Source of the DNA: JAADHI01 sp964451325
GTDB taxonomy: Bacteria > Nitrospirota > Nitrospiria > SBBL01 > JAADHI01
Direction: 5' to 3'
Assembly: GCA_964451325.1 (NCBI GenBank)
Contig: CAYVHO010000004.1
Coordinates: 62,001 to 126,000, forward strand
DNA length: 64,000 nucleotides
Positions 18,405 through 27,168 of the stretch are shown here, piece by piece. Below the pieces are notes generated by a model. That model was not told the DNA's origin, made no database searches, and saw nothing but the letters and a program-made list of their open reading frames with translations. The position numbers were made by a program, and so were the translations under genes. Each line of letters opens with the position of its first letter. Within the stretch, counting starts at the first letter, position 1.

Positions 18405-19152
18405 TAGTATGGTATCGATTATTACACCAGCTTTTCGGGCGGGACGTTTCATCGCTGAGACAATCGAGTCAGTGCAAGCCCAAACGTATCGAAATTGGGA
18501 AATGATAATAGTCGATGATTGTTCTCCTGATGATACGGCTAAAATTGTGGAAAAATATTCTAAAGAAGATATCAGAGTTAAGCTTTTTTATAATGAAGTA
18601 AATTTAGGACCAGCAATGACCCGCAATAATGCGATAAATCGAGCGCATGGTCGGTTTATCGCATTCTTAGATAGCGATGATATTTGGTTACCTGAAAAAT
18701 TAGAGAAGCAGGTTGGTGCCATGCAGGAAAAAGGGTCTGTGTTTACCTACACGGGCTATCATCGTATCTCTGAAGATGGGATGGTGGCAGGCAGACAAAT
18801 TAGTGTTCCTGCACAGTTGAACTATGCTCAATTACTCAGAAATACCGCAATAGTAACTTCTTCCGTTGTTATTGATGTTGATGCCGTAGGTAAGATTCAC
18901 ATGAAAAACACCTATTATGATGATTATGCGTGCTGGCTTGAAGTTATGAAGCGGGGGTATTTGGCCCATAGCATTGATGAAGACTTAGTTAAATACCGTG
19001 TTGCCTCATCATCAGTCTCCAGAAATAAGATAAACTCAGCAATACAAGTTTGGAAAACTTATCGAAGTGTTGAGGAACTGGGGCTAGTAACTTCAATGTA
19101 CTGTTTCACCAGTTATGTGTTACATGCAATACAGAAATATAAAAAATTTTGA
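18394..19152 (+). CDS. Family 2 glycosyltransferase
   Basis: A 252-residue GT-A enzyme. The N-terminus MVSIITPAFRAGRFIAETI and the segment WEMIIVDDCSPDDT are the GT2 donor site; FIAFLDSDDIWLPEKLEKQ holds the metal-binding D-x-D. DDYACWLEVMKRGY follows in the acceptor region. It probably adds one sugar to the lipid-linked repeat unit in the cytoplasm. The start at ATG 18394 overlaps the preceding gene by 11 bp and has GGGGAT upstream; an open frame from 18355 would extend much further into it. Confidence 0.88.
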   Translation: MISDSMVSIITPAFRAGRFIAETIESVQAQTYRNWEMIIVDDCSPDDTAKIVEKYSKEDIRVKLFYNEVNLGPAMTRNNAINRAHGRFIAFLDSDDIWLPEKLEKQVGAMQEKGSVFTYTGYHRISEDGMVAGRQISVPAQLNYAQLLRNTAIVTSSVVIDVDAVGKIHMKNTYYDDYACWLEVMKRGYLAHSIDEDLVKYRVASSSVSRNKINSAIQVWKTYRSVEELGLVTSMYCFTSYVLHAIQKYKKF

Positions 19153-19194
19153 CTATATGGTCAACACCATCTGAGCTTATCTCAAATTTATTCT

Positions 19195-20172
19195 ATGAAC
19201 GTACTTTTAACAGGGGCAACAGGGTTTCTTGGTAAAGCTTTACTTGAAGTGCTTTTGGCCCAAAAAATTGAAGTTGTTCCAGCTGTTCGTCACTCAGTTT
19301 CTGGTATCCCCAAGGATGTGGTGCCTGTTAATATCGGCGATTTGTTTGTGCTAGAAAATTCTCAAGACATGCAAGGGATAGAGGTCGTCATTCACTGCGC
19401 CGCTAGAGTACACGTAGTGAATGAGAGCGTTGCAGACGCTTTAGAGTTGTTTAGAAAAGTCAATACGGCAGGCACTCTAAGTTTGGCGAAACAGGCGGCT
19501 GATGCAGGTGTTAAGCGTTTCGTGTTTATTAGTTCAATCGGGGTTATGGGTAATAGTAACAATCAACCATTTTTGGAGTCTGATTCACCTCATCCAAAAG
19601 GAGCTTATGCTATATCGAAATATGAGGCAGAAGTCAGGTTGAGAGTTTTGGCAGAAAAAACAGGTTTAGAAGTTGTAATTATTCGTCCGCCTTTGGTTTA
19701 TGGGCCCAAAGCGCCAGGTAATTTTGGTCGTTTGGTCGATTGGGTAAAGAAAGGTGTACCTCTTCCATTTGGTTCAGTGTATAATCGACGCTCTTTGGTG
19801 GCATTAGATAATTTAGTGAATTTCATTGTTCTTTGCGCTGATTATAAGAAGAGTTCGCAAGCGGCAAATGAAACATTTTTAATTTCTGATGATGAGGATG
19901 TTTCCACGACCGAGTTGCTTCGAAAAGTGGGTAAAGCTTTTGGTAAAAAACCACTGCTTATCCCTATTTCGGTGGTCTTTATGAGGTCCGTTGCTCGGTT
20001 GATGGGCAAAGAAGATATGGCCCATCGTCTTTTTGGTTCTTTGCAAATTGATAGCTCAAAAGCACGAGACTTATTAAAATGGCGAACCGTTACTTCGATG
20101 GATGAGCAACTTAAGAAAACGGCTCATGAATATTTTGAGTCTAGGAATTCAAAACTAGGCGACTCATACTGA
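19195..20172 (+). CDS. NAD-dependent epimerase/4-ketoreductase (WbpV-like)
   Basis: A 325-residue extended SDR enzyme with LLTGATGFLGKALL, HCAARVHVVNE, FISSIGVMGN and YAISKYEAE (catalytic Tyr and Lys), then IIRPPLVYGPKAPGNF and RRSLVALDNL. It resembles WbpV/WreQ-type reductases that convert the 4-keto product of a WbpM-type dehydratase to UDP-QuiNAc. The next two genes are an initiating transferase and a protein with a WbpM-type dehydratase domain, which supports this. UDP-galactose epimerase-like activity is the alternative. Confidence 0.82.
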   Translation: MNVLLTGATGFLGKALLEVLLAQKIEVVPAVRHSVSGIPKDVVPVNIGDLFVLENSQDMQGIEVVIHCAARVHVVNESVADALELFRKVNTAGTLSLAKQAADAGVKRFVFISSIGVMGNSNNQPFLESDSPHPKGAYAISKYEAEVRLRVLAEKTGLEVVIIRPPLVYGPKAPGNFGRLVDWVKKGVPLPFGSVYNRRSLVALDNLVNFIVLCADYKKSSQAANETFLISDDEDVSTTELLRKVGKAFGKKPLLIPISVVFMRSVARLMGKEDMAHRLFGSLQIDSSKARDLLKWRTVTSMDEQLKKTAHEYFESRNSKLGDSY

Positions 20173-20256
20173 CTCTTGATTCTCCTGGGAAAAATTTTTA
20201 TCTTGATGACGTGTGAGTATTGAAAGGCCGTCGTCATAAGAAGAAATGTTTTTATC

Positions 20257-20835
20257 ATGAATTATTGGAGCAGAGCGAAGCGTCCTTTCGATTCGATTCT
20301 GGCTCTGTTCCTGTTAATGATTCTCTTTCTTCCCGTCTTGGTCATTGCTTTAATGATTAAATTAACCTCTGAAGGCTCGATCTTGTACTGGTCTGATCGA
20401 GTTGGAAAAAACAATACCATCTTCAGAATGCCTAAATTCAGAACAATGAAAATAAACACACCTGCAGTAGCAACTCATCTCTTATATAACTCAGAACAAT
20501 ACCTCACCCCAATCGGTCGCTTTTTAAGAAAATCAAGTTTAGACGAAATCCCACAGCTTTTTAGTATTTTAAAAGGAGACCTAAGTTTTGTAGGCCCCAG
20601 GCCAGCTCTCTTCAATCAGGAAGATCTAATTGAACTTCGGACAAAACAAGGAATCCATAAAATTAAACCTGGTTTAACTGGGTGGGCTCAAGTTAACGGG
20701 AGAGATGATCTGCCTATTCCCAAAAAAGTTGAGCTTGATACTTATTACCTCAATCATCGCTCTTTTTTTTTCGATCTTAAAATTTTATTGATGACCCCAT
20801 TTAAAGTAATGCGTTCAGAAGGAGTTAAACATTAG
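20257..20835 (+). CDS. Initiating phosphoglycosyl transferase (PglC/WcaJ-type)
   Basis: A 192-residue monotopic phosphoglycosyl transferase. An N-terminal membrane helix (about residues 13-35) is followed by KFRTM, SSLDEIPQLFSILKGDLS with the catalytic Asp96-Glu97 pair, FVGPRPA and KPGLTGWAQVNGR. It moves a sugar phosphate from a UDP-sugar to undecaprenyl phosphate, starting repeat-unit assembly. The small size corresponds to the minimal PglC-like form. The next gene repeats the same domain in fused and altered form. Confidence 0.92.
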   Translation: MNYWSRAKRPFDSILALFLLMILFLPVLVIALMIKLTSEGSILYWSDRVGKNNTIFRMPKFRTMKINTPAVATHLLYNSEQYLTPIGRFLRKSSLDEIPQLFSILKGDLSFVGPRPALFNQEDLIELRTKQGIHKIKPGLTGWAQVNGRDDLPIPKKVELDTYYLNHRSFFFDLKILLMTPFKVMRSEGVKH

Positions 20836-20969
20836 CGGGGTTTAGCCTTTTGCCCTTGAAAAAATTAGGAATTCATGGTATCAAAATAGATGCAAGGTCT
20901 ATAGAATAGACGCTGCACCTAGGGCCGCATCGCCATTTTATCAATCATCATCCACTAAGAGTTCTAAGC

Positions 20970-23501
20970 ATGGGAAAGCGATTTTTTGATTTTGCTTTGG
21001 CGTTTGTTTGTCTTGTTCTGCTTTTTCCTTTCTTTTTTGTCCTTAGCCTAATGATCAAGTCAAGCTCTCCTGGTCCCATTTTTCAGAAACACAAAAGGCT
21101 TGGGAAGGGATTTAAACCTTTCTCTCTTTATAAATTCAGAACGATTCAAGAAAACAGTTTGAAGGCTGAATCTTTGGCTGGTGGTAAAGCCGAAGTCGAG
21201 ATGACGCCACTTGGAAGGCGCTTGCGACATCTCAAAATTGACCTTCTCCCGCAGCTATTTAATATTTTAAAAGGTGAAATGAGTTTTGTCGGTCCACGCC
21301 CGGAAGACTCTGACTACGTTGCTTTATTTCAAAAAGAATATGAGACGATTTTTAAAATTTTGCCGGGGATCACAGATCTGGCTTCAATTGCCTTTATTAA
21401 TGAGACGATTATCCCGCCTGTCTCGGATCGTACTCAAACAACTGATACACATTTTGTCCTCCCAAAAAAAACAAAACTGGCACTGGCTTATGTTGGAGAA
21501 AGATCTTTTCTGCTTGATTTGAAAATTTTATCTGCAAGTTTCCTGAATTTTGTTCTTTCATTTCCTTCTCCATTTAGGGAAAAAGGGACACCAGGAAAGC
21601 AAGAGATTCGTACTGTTATTTTCAATGCCCGCGCACAGATTATTTTTGTGGCTCATTCAATTGCAATTATTCTCTGTAACTACGCAGCATTTTGGTTACG
21701 TTTTGATGGTAATATTCCTGCAAAAACATTTGATCTTTTTTTGAGCACAATCCCCCTGGTTTTTCTCGTCCGAATGGGGGTGCTTTATTTATTTGGATTG
21801 AATCGCGGTCTTTGGCGCTATGCGGGACTTCGGGACTTACTGACGATTGTCGGTTCTGTCGTGACGGGGACTGTACTCATCTGGGGTGCCATCACACTCT
21901 TGCCCTGGCAGGGCTATCCGCGATCCATTTATTTGATTGACACAGTGCTTCTACTTGTTGTTTTTGCAATGCTTAGAAGCCCTAAAAGGGTTTGCAGTAT
22001 TTTGACCCATACGGGAGTCGGCGGACGTCGGATTTTGATTGTCGGTGCTGGAAACGCGGGGGAAATGATTGCGAGGGATATGTGTCAGGATCGTCGCTAT
22101 GGATGTCGTCCTCTTGCCTTCATTGATGATGACCCGGATAAACGCTTCAAAAAAATTCACAATATTCCAGTCGCGGGAAATTGTGAGGAAATGGAAAAAA
22201 TTGTTGCTAAGGTCCGTCCTGATGAGCTTCTTATTGCAATCCCTTCCGCAAAACCGGGCGAAATAAAAAGAATAATGGGTTATTGCAAGGTACTGAATCT
22301 CCCAATAAAAACATTGCCGAATGTTGCCGCAATGCTCGGAGGCAATCTTTCAATGATGGATATTCGAAGTCTTGATATTGAGGATCTGCTGGGAAGGGCC
22401 GAGATTCAAATTGATGATCCTGCACTTTCTGAAAAAATTCGTGAAAAAAAGGTACTTATTACGGGCGCAGGCGGATCCATTGGTTCTGAACTTTGTCGGC
22501 AACTTGCGGTTCTGCAACCGAAGCAGCTTATCTTACTTGAGCGACATGAAAACAATCTCTATCAGATTGAAATGGACTTACGTGAGCATTTTTCGGGCTT
22601 GAAAATCGAGGGAATTCTTGCTGATATTTGTGATGCTGAAAAGATGGATCAGGTTTTTTCCGAATTTCGACCTCAAATGGTTTTTCATGCTGCGGCTTAC
22701 AAACATGTTCCCATGATGGAGCGCAGCCCTTTGGATGCGATCCGAAACAACATTCTTGGCACACATCAAATGATTTCAAAATCAAATTTATATGGTGTGG
22801 ATGAGTTTGTTTTAATTTCGACGGATAAAGCAGTTTCTCCCTCAAGTGTCATGGGTGCGACAAAACGCATTGCCGAAATGATGATTCGTTATTTTGATTC
22901 CTCAAGTCAAACCAAACTCGTTTCAGTGCGTTTTGGAAATGTCTTGGAGAGTGCAGGCAGTGTTGTGCCACTCTTTCGATCTCAAATCAAAAGAGGTGGC
23001 CCTGTTAAGGTAACCCACGTAGATGTGAAACGTTATTTTATTTCTATCAAGGAAGCGGTACAACTCGTACTTCAAGCTTCTCTATTGGGAAAAGGGGGAG
23101 AAATATTTGTCTTGGATATGGGGGAACCGATTAAGATTCTTGATCTTGCAAAAAAAATGATTACCCTCTCCGGATTTTCTCCAGAACGTGATATTCCAAT
23201 TCAAATCATCGGTCTTCGTCCTGGAGAAAAACTACATGAAGGGCTTTTTGAAGTAGGGGAAGAGGTCAAACAGACGCAACACGATAAAATTCGTTTGGCT
23301 AAAAAGAGAAAGGTTTCAGTTGATCTTCCTTCTTATATCGAGCGCTTCGCTAAGATGAATAACCATACAAGTTTAGAGGAAATCAAGTCTCTTTTGAAAG
23401 AGTTGATCCCAAAATATCAATACAAAACGGCGTGTCCGCAGCCTAATTTTCAAGCCGTAAAAAAAACCGCCCATCTAAAAACAACTTCGCTAAAAAGTTA
23501 A
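20970..23501 (+). CDS. Fusion of phosphoglycosyl transferase-like domain with WbpM/CapD-type 4,6-dehydratase
   Basis: An 843-residue fusion. Residues 1 to about 205 are a phosphoglycosyl transferase domain (membrane helix at 7-28, KFRTI, KIDLLPQLFNILKGEMS, FVGPRPED). The usual catalytic Asp-Glu pair reads Asp91-Leu92. About 220-330 hold four membrane helices. About 350-460 form a nucleotide-binding domain (RILIVGAGNAGEM), and about 490-790 a FlaA1/WbpM-type SDR domain with GAGGSIGSE (499), STDKAVSP (Thr618-Asp619-Lys620) and MGATKR (Met628, Lys632). The dehydratase half is intact and would make UDP-4-keto-6-deoxy-GlcNAc at the membrane. The transferase half may be inactive or structural. Confidence 0.9.
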   Translation: MGKRFFDFALAFVCLVLLFPFFFVLSLMIKSSSPGPIFQKHKRLGKGFKPFSLYKFRTIQENSLKAESLAGGKAEVEMTPLGRRLRHLKIDLLPQLFNILKGEMSFVGPRPEDSDYVALFQKEYETIFKILPGITDLASIAFINETIIPPVSDRTQTTDTHFVLPKKTKLALAYVGERSFLLDLKILSASFLNFVLSFPSPFREKGTPGKQEIRTVIFNARAQIIFVAHSIAIILCNYAAFWLRFDGNIPAKTFDLFLSTIPLVFLVRMGVLYLFGLNRGLWRYAGLRDLLTIVGSVVTGTVLIWGAITLLPWQGYPRSIYLIDTVLLLVVFAMLRSPKRVCSILTHTGVGGRRILIVGAGNAGEMIARDMCQDRRYGCRPLAFIDDDPDKRFKKIHNIPVAGNCEEMEKIVAKVRPDELLIAIPSAKPGEIKRIMGYCKVLNLPIKTLPNVAAMLGGNLSMMDIRSLDIEDLLGRAEIQIDDPALSEKIREKKVLITGAGGSIGSELCRQLAVLQPKQLILLERHENNLYQIEMDLREHFSGLKIEGILADICDAEKMDQVFSEFRPQMVFHAAAYKHVPMMERSPLDAIRNNILGTHQMISKSNLYGVDEFVLISTDKAVSPSSVMGATKRIAEMMIRYFDSSSQTKLVSVRFGNVLESAGSVVPLFRSQIKRGGPVKVTHVDVKRYFISIKEAVQLVLQASLLGKGGEIFVLDMGEPIKILDLAKKMITLSGFSPERDIPIQIIGLRPGEKLHEGLFEVGEEVKQTQHDKIRLAKKRKVSVDLPSYIERFAKMNNHTSLEEIKSLLKELIPKYQYKTACPQPNFQAVKKTAHLKTTSLKS

Positions 23502-23655
23502 ACAAATCAAAATTTATTTACTTCAACTTATATCAGAAATGTTTTAAGATGCTTCTGTTTTTATAGAGCTACTTTTCTTTTTTACATACAGACAGCTCAT
23601 TTTGTCCACATCAGGCATCTAAGAGGTTTTTTGTGTTGTCCGGGAATATTCTAAA

Positions 23656-24957
23656 ATGAACGAAAAAATTGAAACCATGGAGGCTTTTTCTTTTCGGAGA
23701 ATAACCTCTGTTTTAGATCAGGACTGGCAAAATAAAATACTCTTCTCTCTTATTTTTCTTTTTCCTATTTTGACTGCGACGGTACGTCATGCTGGTAGTA
23801 CAATTTATGCGATACTCACTTTATTGAGTTTTTTCCATTTCCGAGAAGGAACTAAAGTACTGAGTCTCAAAGAAAAGCGTTTTCTTGTGGGTTTTGCTGT
23901 CTTTTTTTTTCTGGCCTGTTTATCACTTTTTTTGACTGAAGATTTACGTGTGGGTGTGCAGCGCTTGGAGCGCTATGCCCGTTTTTTAGTGATTATTCCA
24001 ATCTATTGCATGTTGCGCGGACAAGCACTCGAATCAGGAAGAACCTTTTTGGCGGGCTCAATCGTCGCCATATTTGTGATGCTTGCTCAAGGGCTTTACC
24101 AGATCAATTTTCTCAATGCCTATCAAGCCAATGGCGCCTATAACAAAATTATCATGGGAACTTCCGCAATTTTGTTTACGGTCTTGATTGTAATTGGTTT
24201 ATTCTTTTATGGAAAAAAGTGGGAATATGCGACCTTCGCAATATTGGCGATTGGATCAGGACTCTACCTTACCTTGTTATCCGGATCCCGAACCGCCTGG
24301 CTATTTATTCCCCTTATTATTGTCTTTCTTTTGTTTCTTTACCGTAAACGTCTAAGTCATAAAAATTTTAAAATTCTCATTCTGACCTTAATCATGACTT
24401 CTCTTTTTGTGGGCATTGCACAACCAAAAAGATTGAAAGCCGGTTTAGAAGGACTATCCGTTCGTGCAAATACTTTTACCAAAGAGACCGCAAGTGGGAC
24501 GGTGGGAGAAAGACTGGTCATGTGGCGAAACAGTCTTTTGATTTTTAAAGATTCTCCCATTTTTGGCACAGGTTTGGGTGATTTCAAGCATGACTCTATT
24601 TTGCTTTTAGAAAAAGGGCTCTCTTTCAAAAGTAATTTTGCGGTTCATTCGACAAATGCTCACAATATCTATTTTATGCTGCTTGCTGAAGGCGGGCTTG
24701 TTGGGCTGATGCTCTTGCTTGCTGTGCTTTTTGTTCTGCCGTATCGGTTTGTCTCTGGTCTATGGAAAAAAACATCTGACAAATCTGTTCATCTTTATAG
24801 CCTCCTTGCTTTGATTTCTCTTTTTGCTTTTGCTTGGTTTGGCGTGAGCGAGAGCTGGGTCAATCGCAATACCATTGTTAATCTTTATTGTGTGACCCTC
24901 CTGGTTTTTGTCTCCAGCGCAGCCAATCGAGCAAAAAAAATAGGGGAGATCTCGTAA
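23656..24957 (+). CDS. O-antigen ligase family protein (WaaL-like)
   Basis: A 433-residue polytopic membrane protein with a Wzy_C/O-antigen ligase domain. GSGLYLTLLSGSRTAWLFIP holds the conserved loop Arg, GERLVMWRNSLLIFKDSP and GTGLGDFKHDS lead into the large periplasmic loop, and STNAHNIYFMLLAEGG carries the conserved His. Ligases of this family attach undecaprenyl-linked glycan to lipid A core in the periplasm. A second Wzy-like polymerase function cannot be excluded, but the gene order (after the dehydratase, before manC) and the loop motifs favour ligase. Confidence 0.82.
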   Translation: MNEKIETMEAFSFRRITSVLDQDWQNKILFSLIFLFPILTATVRHAGSTIYAILTLLSFFHFREGTKVLSLKEKRFLVGFAVFFFLACLSLFLTEDLRVGVQRLERYARFLVIIPIYCMLRGQALESGRTFLAGSIVAIFVMLAQGLYQINFLNAYQANGAYNKIIMGTSAILFTVLIVIGLFFYGKKWEYATFAILAIGSGLYLTLLSGSRTAWLFIPLIIVFLLFLYRKRLSHKNFKILILTLIMTSLFVGIAQPKRLKAGLEGLSVRANTFTKETASGTVGERLVMWRNSLLIFKDSPIFGTGLGDFKHDSILLLEKGLSFKSNFAVHSTNAHNIYFMLLAEGGLVGLMLLLAVLFVLPYRFVSGLWKKTSDKSVHLYSLLALISLFAFAWFGVSESWVNRNTIVNLYCVTLLVFVSSAANRAKKIGEIS

Positions 24958-24991
24958 AAATGGTCACTTTAACCTAAAGGAGCACCACCTC

Positions 24992-26413
24992 ATGTACGGC
25001 ATCATTTTAGCGGGCGGAAGTGGCACGCGGTTTTGGCCCTTGAGCCGTGAAGAATATCCTAAACAACTCCTCAAAATCTTCGGAGATCAAACCTTAATCC
25101 AGGCGACGGTTTCTAGAATTTCGGATTTGATTTTGCCTCAAGATCTTTTTATTGTAACGAGTCCTCAGCAAATACAGCAAATGCGTTTCCAGTTGTCGCA
25201 ACAGGAAAACCCCACTCAGGCCAACTACATTTCAGAACCGCAAAAGAAAAACACAGCGGCGGCGATTGCCCTCGCTGCACTGACATTACAAAAACGCGAT
25301 CCTGATGCGGTGATGGCGGTTCTTTCTGCGGATCACTTTATTAAAGATGAAACAGGTTTTATCAAAACACTTCGTCTTGCTGCCAAGGTCGCGCAAGATG
25401 GCTCGCTCGTCACTTTAGGGGCAAAACCCATGCGGCCTGAGACGGCCTATGGTTATATTCGCTCAGGGAAGACATTACCTGGTTTTGAGTCTGTTTCTCG
25501 TGTCGAAGGATTTATTGAAAAACCTAATCGTGCGGATGCTGAAAAATACTTGAAAGATGAAAACACACTCTGGAACACAGGCATTTTTGTTTGGAAGGCA
25601 TCTGCTATTTTATCTGAAATTGATCGGTTTTTGCCTGAGCTTGCCCTTGGACTCAAAAAAATTGAAACGGCGATGGGCACCGATTCTGAAAAAGAAATAC
25701 TTGAACAGGTCTATGCTCAAGTCCCTTCAACTTCGATTGATTATGGTGTGCTTGAGCATTCAGATCGTCTTGTGGTCATTCCGACAGATATGGGATGGGA
25801 AGATGTCGGTTCTTGGAATGCATTGGATGAAGTGATTCCAAAAGATAAAGAAGGCAATATTATTACAGGAAATGTCCTCAATGTTGGCAGTACAAATAGC
25901 ACCCTTTATGCCGGAAAACGGCTTGTTGCGGCTGTGGGTTTACAGGATATTGTTGTCGTGGATACAGAAGACGCAACGCTTGTTTGTCATAAAAACAACG
26001 CACAGGATGTCAAAAAAGTCGTCGAACTTTTGAAACAAAAAAAGGGAGATGAACATCGTGTTCACCCAACAGTGATCCGGGCCTGGGGAAGTTATACCGT
26101 TCTCGAAGAGGGTTTGGGTTATAAAATTAAAAAAATCATGGTGAATCCAGGCGCGAAGCTTTCCCTTCAAATGCATCACAAACGCAGCGAACATTGGGTC
26201 GTGGTTGAGGGAGTTGCAACGGTGACTTGCGGCGAAAGTGTGTACACGATCCAAACGAATCAGAGCACTTTTGTGCCGATGGGCGTGAAACATCGCCTTG
26301 AAAATGCCACAGATCGGCCGCTTCGTCTCGTTGAGGTGCAGAGCGGTGTTTATCTCGGTGAGGATGATATTGTGCGATTTGAAGATATTTACGGCCGCAT
26401 CCCTGAAAAATAA
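24992..26413 (+). CDS. manC: Mannose-1-phosphate guanylyltransferase/mannose-6-phosphate isomerase
   Basis: A 473-residue bifunctional type II enzyme. The N-terminal guanylyltransferase domain has ILAGGSGTRFWPLSREEYPK and FIEKPNRADA, and WNTGIFVWKAS and WEDVGSWNAL are family motifs. The C-terminal cupin isomerase domain shows PGAKLSLQMHHKRSEHW and TFVPMGVKHRLEN. It makes GDP-mannose for the polysaccharide. AAGGAG at 24977-24982 is a good ribosome site. It ends the polysaccharide cluster; the pyr promoter follows within 20 bp. Confidence 0.95.
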   Translation: MYGIILAGGSGTRFWPLSREEYPKQLLKIFGDQTLIQATVSRISDLILPQDLFIVTSPQQIQQMRFQLSQQENPTQANYISEPQKKNTAAAIALAALTLQKRDPDAVMAVLSADHFIKDETGFIKTLRLAAKVAQDGSLVTLGAKPMRPETAYGYIRSGKTLPGFESVSRVEGFIEKPNRADAEKYLKDENTLWNTGIFVWKASAILSEIDRFLPELALGLKKIETAMGTDSEKEILEQVYAQVPSTSIDYGVLEHSDRLVVIPTDMGWEDVGSWNALDEVIPKDKEGNIITGNVLNVGSTNSTLYAGKRLVAAVGLQDIVVVDTEDATLVCHKNNAQDVKKVVELLKQKKGDEHRVHPTVIRAWGSYTVLEEGLGYKIKKIMVNPGAKLSLQMHHKRSEHWVVVEGVATVTCGESVYTIQTNQSTFVPMGVKHRLENATDRPLRLVEVQSGVYLGEDDIVRFEDIYGRIPEK

Positions 26414-26430
26414 ATAACGACCTTTGTTTC

Positions 26431-26459
26431 TTGACATCCTTTCTTGTTCTGAATAAAAT
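26431..26459 (+). promoter_or_regulatory. Sigma70-type promoter of the pyr operon
   Basis: TTGACA (26431-26436), a 17-bp spacer and TAAAAT (26454-26459) make a near-consensus promoter, predicting a transcript start near 26466, immediately before the PyrR-binding hairpin. Confidence 0.82.
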
Positions 26460-26467
26460 AACGCGTT

Positions 26468-26498
26468 CCTTTAAACTGGTTCCGTGAAGCCGGAAAGG
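26468..26498 (+). promoter_or_regulatory. PyrR-binding RNA hairpin
   Basis: Lower stem CCTTT (26468-26472) with AAAGG (26494-26498), bulge AAA (26473-26475), upper stem CTGGTT (26476-26481) with AGCCGG (26488-26493, including G-U pairs) and hexaloop CCGTGA. The loop fits the CNGNGR consensus of PyrR binding loops and the asymmetric bulge is also typical. UMP-bound PyrR is expected to bind here and favour the downstream terminator. Confidence 0.82.
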
Positions 26499-26526
26499 GG
26501 AGAAAACGTGGATTTTTGCCTCGTCT

Positions 26527-26565
26527 AAACCTTCTTCGGATTTTTACTCGGAAGAAGGTTTTTTT
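26527..26565 (+). terminator. Intrinsic terminator (attenuator) of the pyr leader
   Basis: AAACCTTCTTC (26527-26537) pairs with GAAGAAGGTTT (26551-26561), giving an 11-bp stem with a 13-nt loop, followed by a T-run to 26565. It lies between the PyrR-binding hairpin and pyrR, which is the expected attenuator position. A competing antiterminator pairing was not worked out. Confidence 0.82.
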
Positions 26566-26601
26566 GTTTCTTGATCTAAGCCTCTTTATTTTGGAGAAAC
26601 G

Positions 26602-27153
26602 ATGGCTGACATCTTAAACCCTGATGAAATATTACGTGCTTTAACGCGAATTTCTCATGAGATCCTTGAACGAAATAAAGGTGCGAAGGAACTCGTTCTG
26701 GTCGGTATCCAGACGGGGGGGGTCTTTTTAGCCCAACGTTTGGCACGTAGAATTGGAAAAATCGAAGGCACAACTCCACCTCAAACAGGGGCATTAGATA
26801 TCACGCTCTATCGTGACGACTTGGCAGGACGAACAGCTTATCCAAAACTTCAGAAAACAGAGATTCCTTTTGATATGAATGATTGTAAGGTTATTCTTGT
26901 GGATGATGTGCTCTTTACGGGTAGAACAATTCGTGCCGCAATGGATTCACTCATAGACTTAGGACGTCCAAAAGAAATCCAATTGGCTGTTTTGATTGAT
27001 CGTGGACACAGAGAGCTTCCCATTCGTGCCGATTACGTGGGAAAAAACTTACCCACGTCCTTTCATGAAAAAGTTGAAGTGCTTCTTGAAGAAGTAGGTG
27101 AGGAAGATCGTGTTATTCTGCATCGAGAAAAATGGGGAAAAGATCGAGGATGA
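26602..27153 (+). CDS. pyrR: Bifunctional pyr operon regulator/uracil phosphoribosyltransferase
   Basis: A 183-residue PRTase-fold protein. GIQTGGVFLAQRLARRI and VILVDDVLFTGRTIRAAMD (PRPP-binding motif) are diagnostic, as are ITLYRDDL and IDRGHRELPIRADYVGKN. PyrR binds the leader RNA of the pyr operon in response to UMP and also has uracil phosphoribosyltransferase activity. A matching RNA site lies in its own leader, so the operon is self-regulated. Confidence 0.95.
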   Translation: MADILNPDEILRALTRISHEILERNKGAKELVLVGIQTGGVFLAQRLARRIGKIEGTTPPQTGALDITLYRDDLAGRTAYPKLQKTEIPFDMNDCKVILVDDVLFTGRTIRAAMDSLIDLGRPKEIQLAVLIDRGHRELPIRADYVGKNLPTSFHEKVEVLLEEVGEEDRVILHREKWGKDRG

Positions 27154-27168
27154 ACAACAGGTTTCGAC

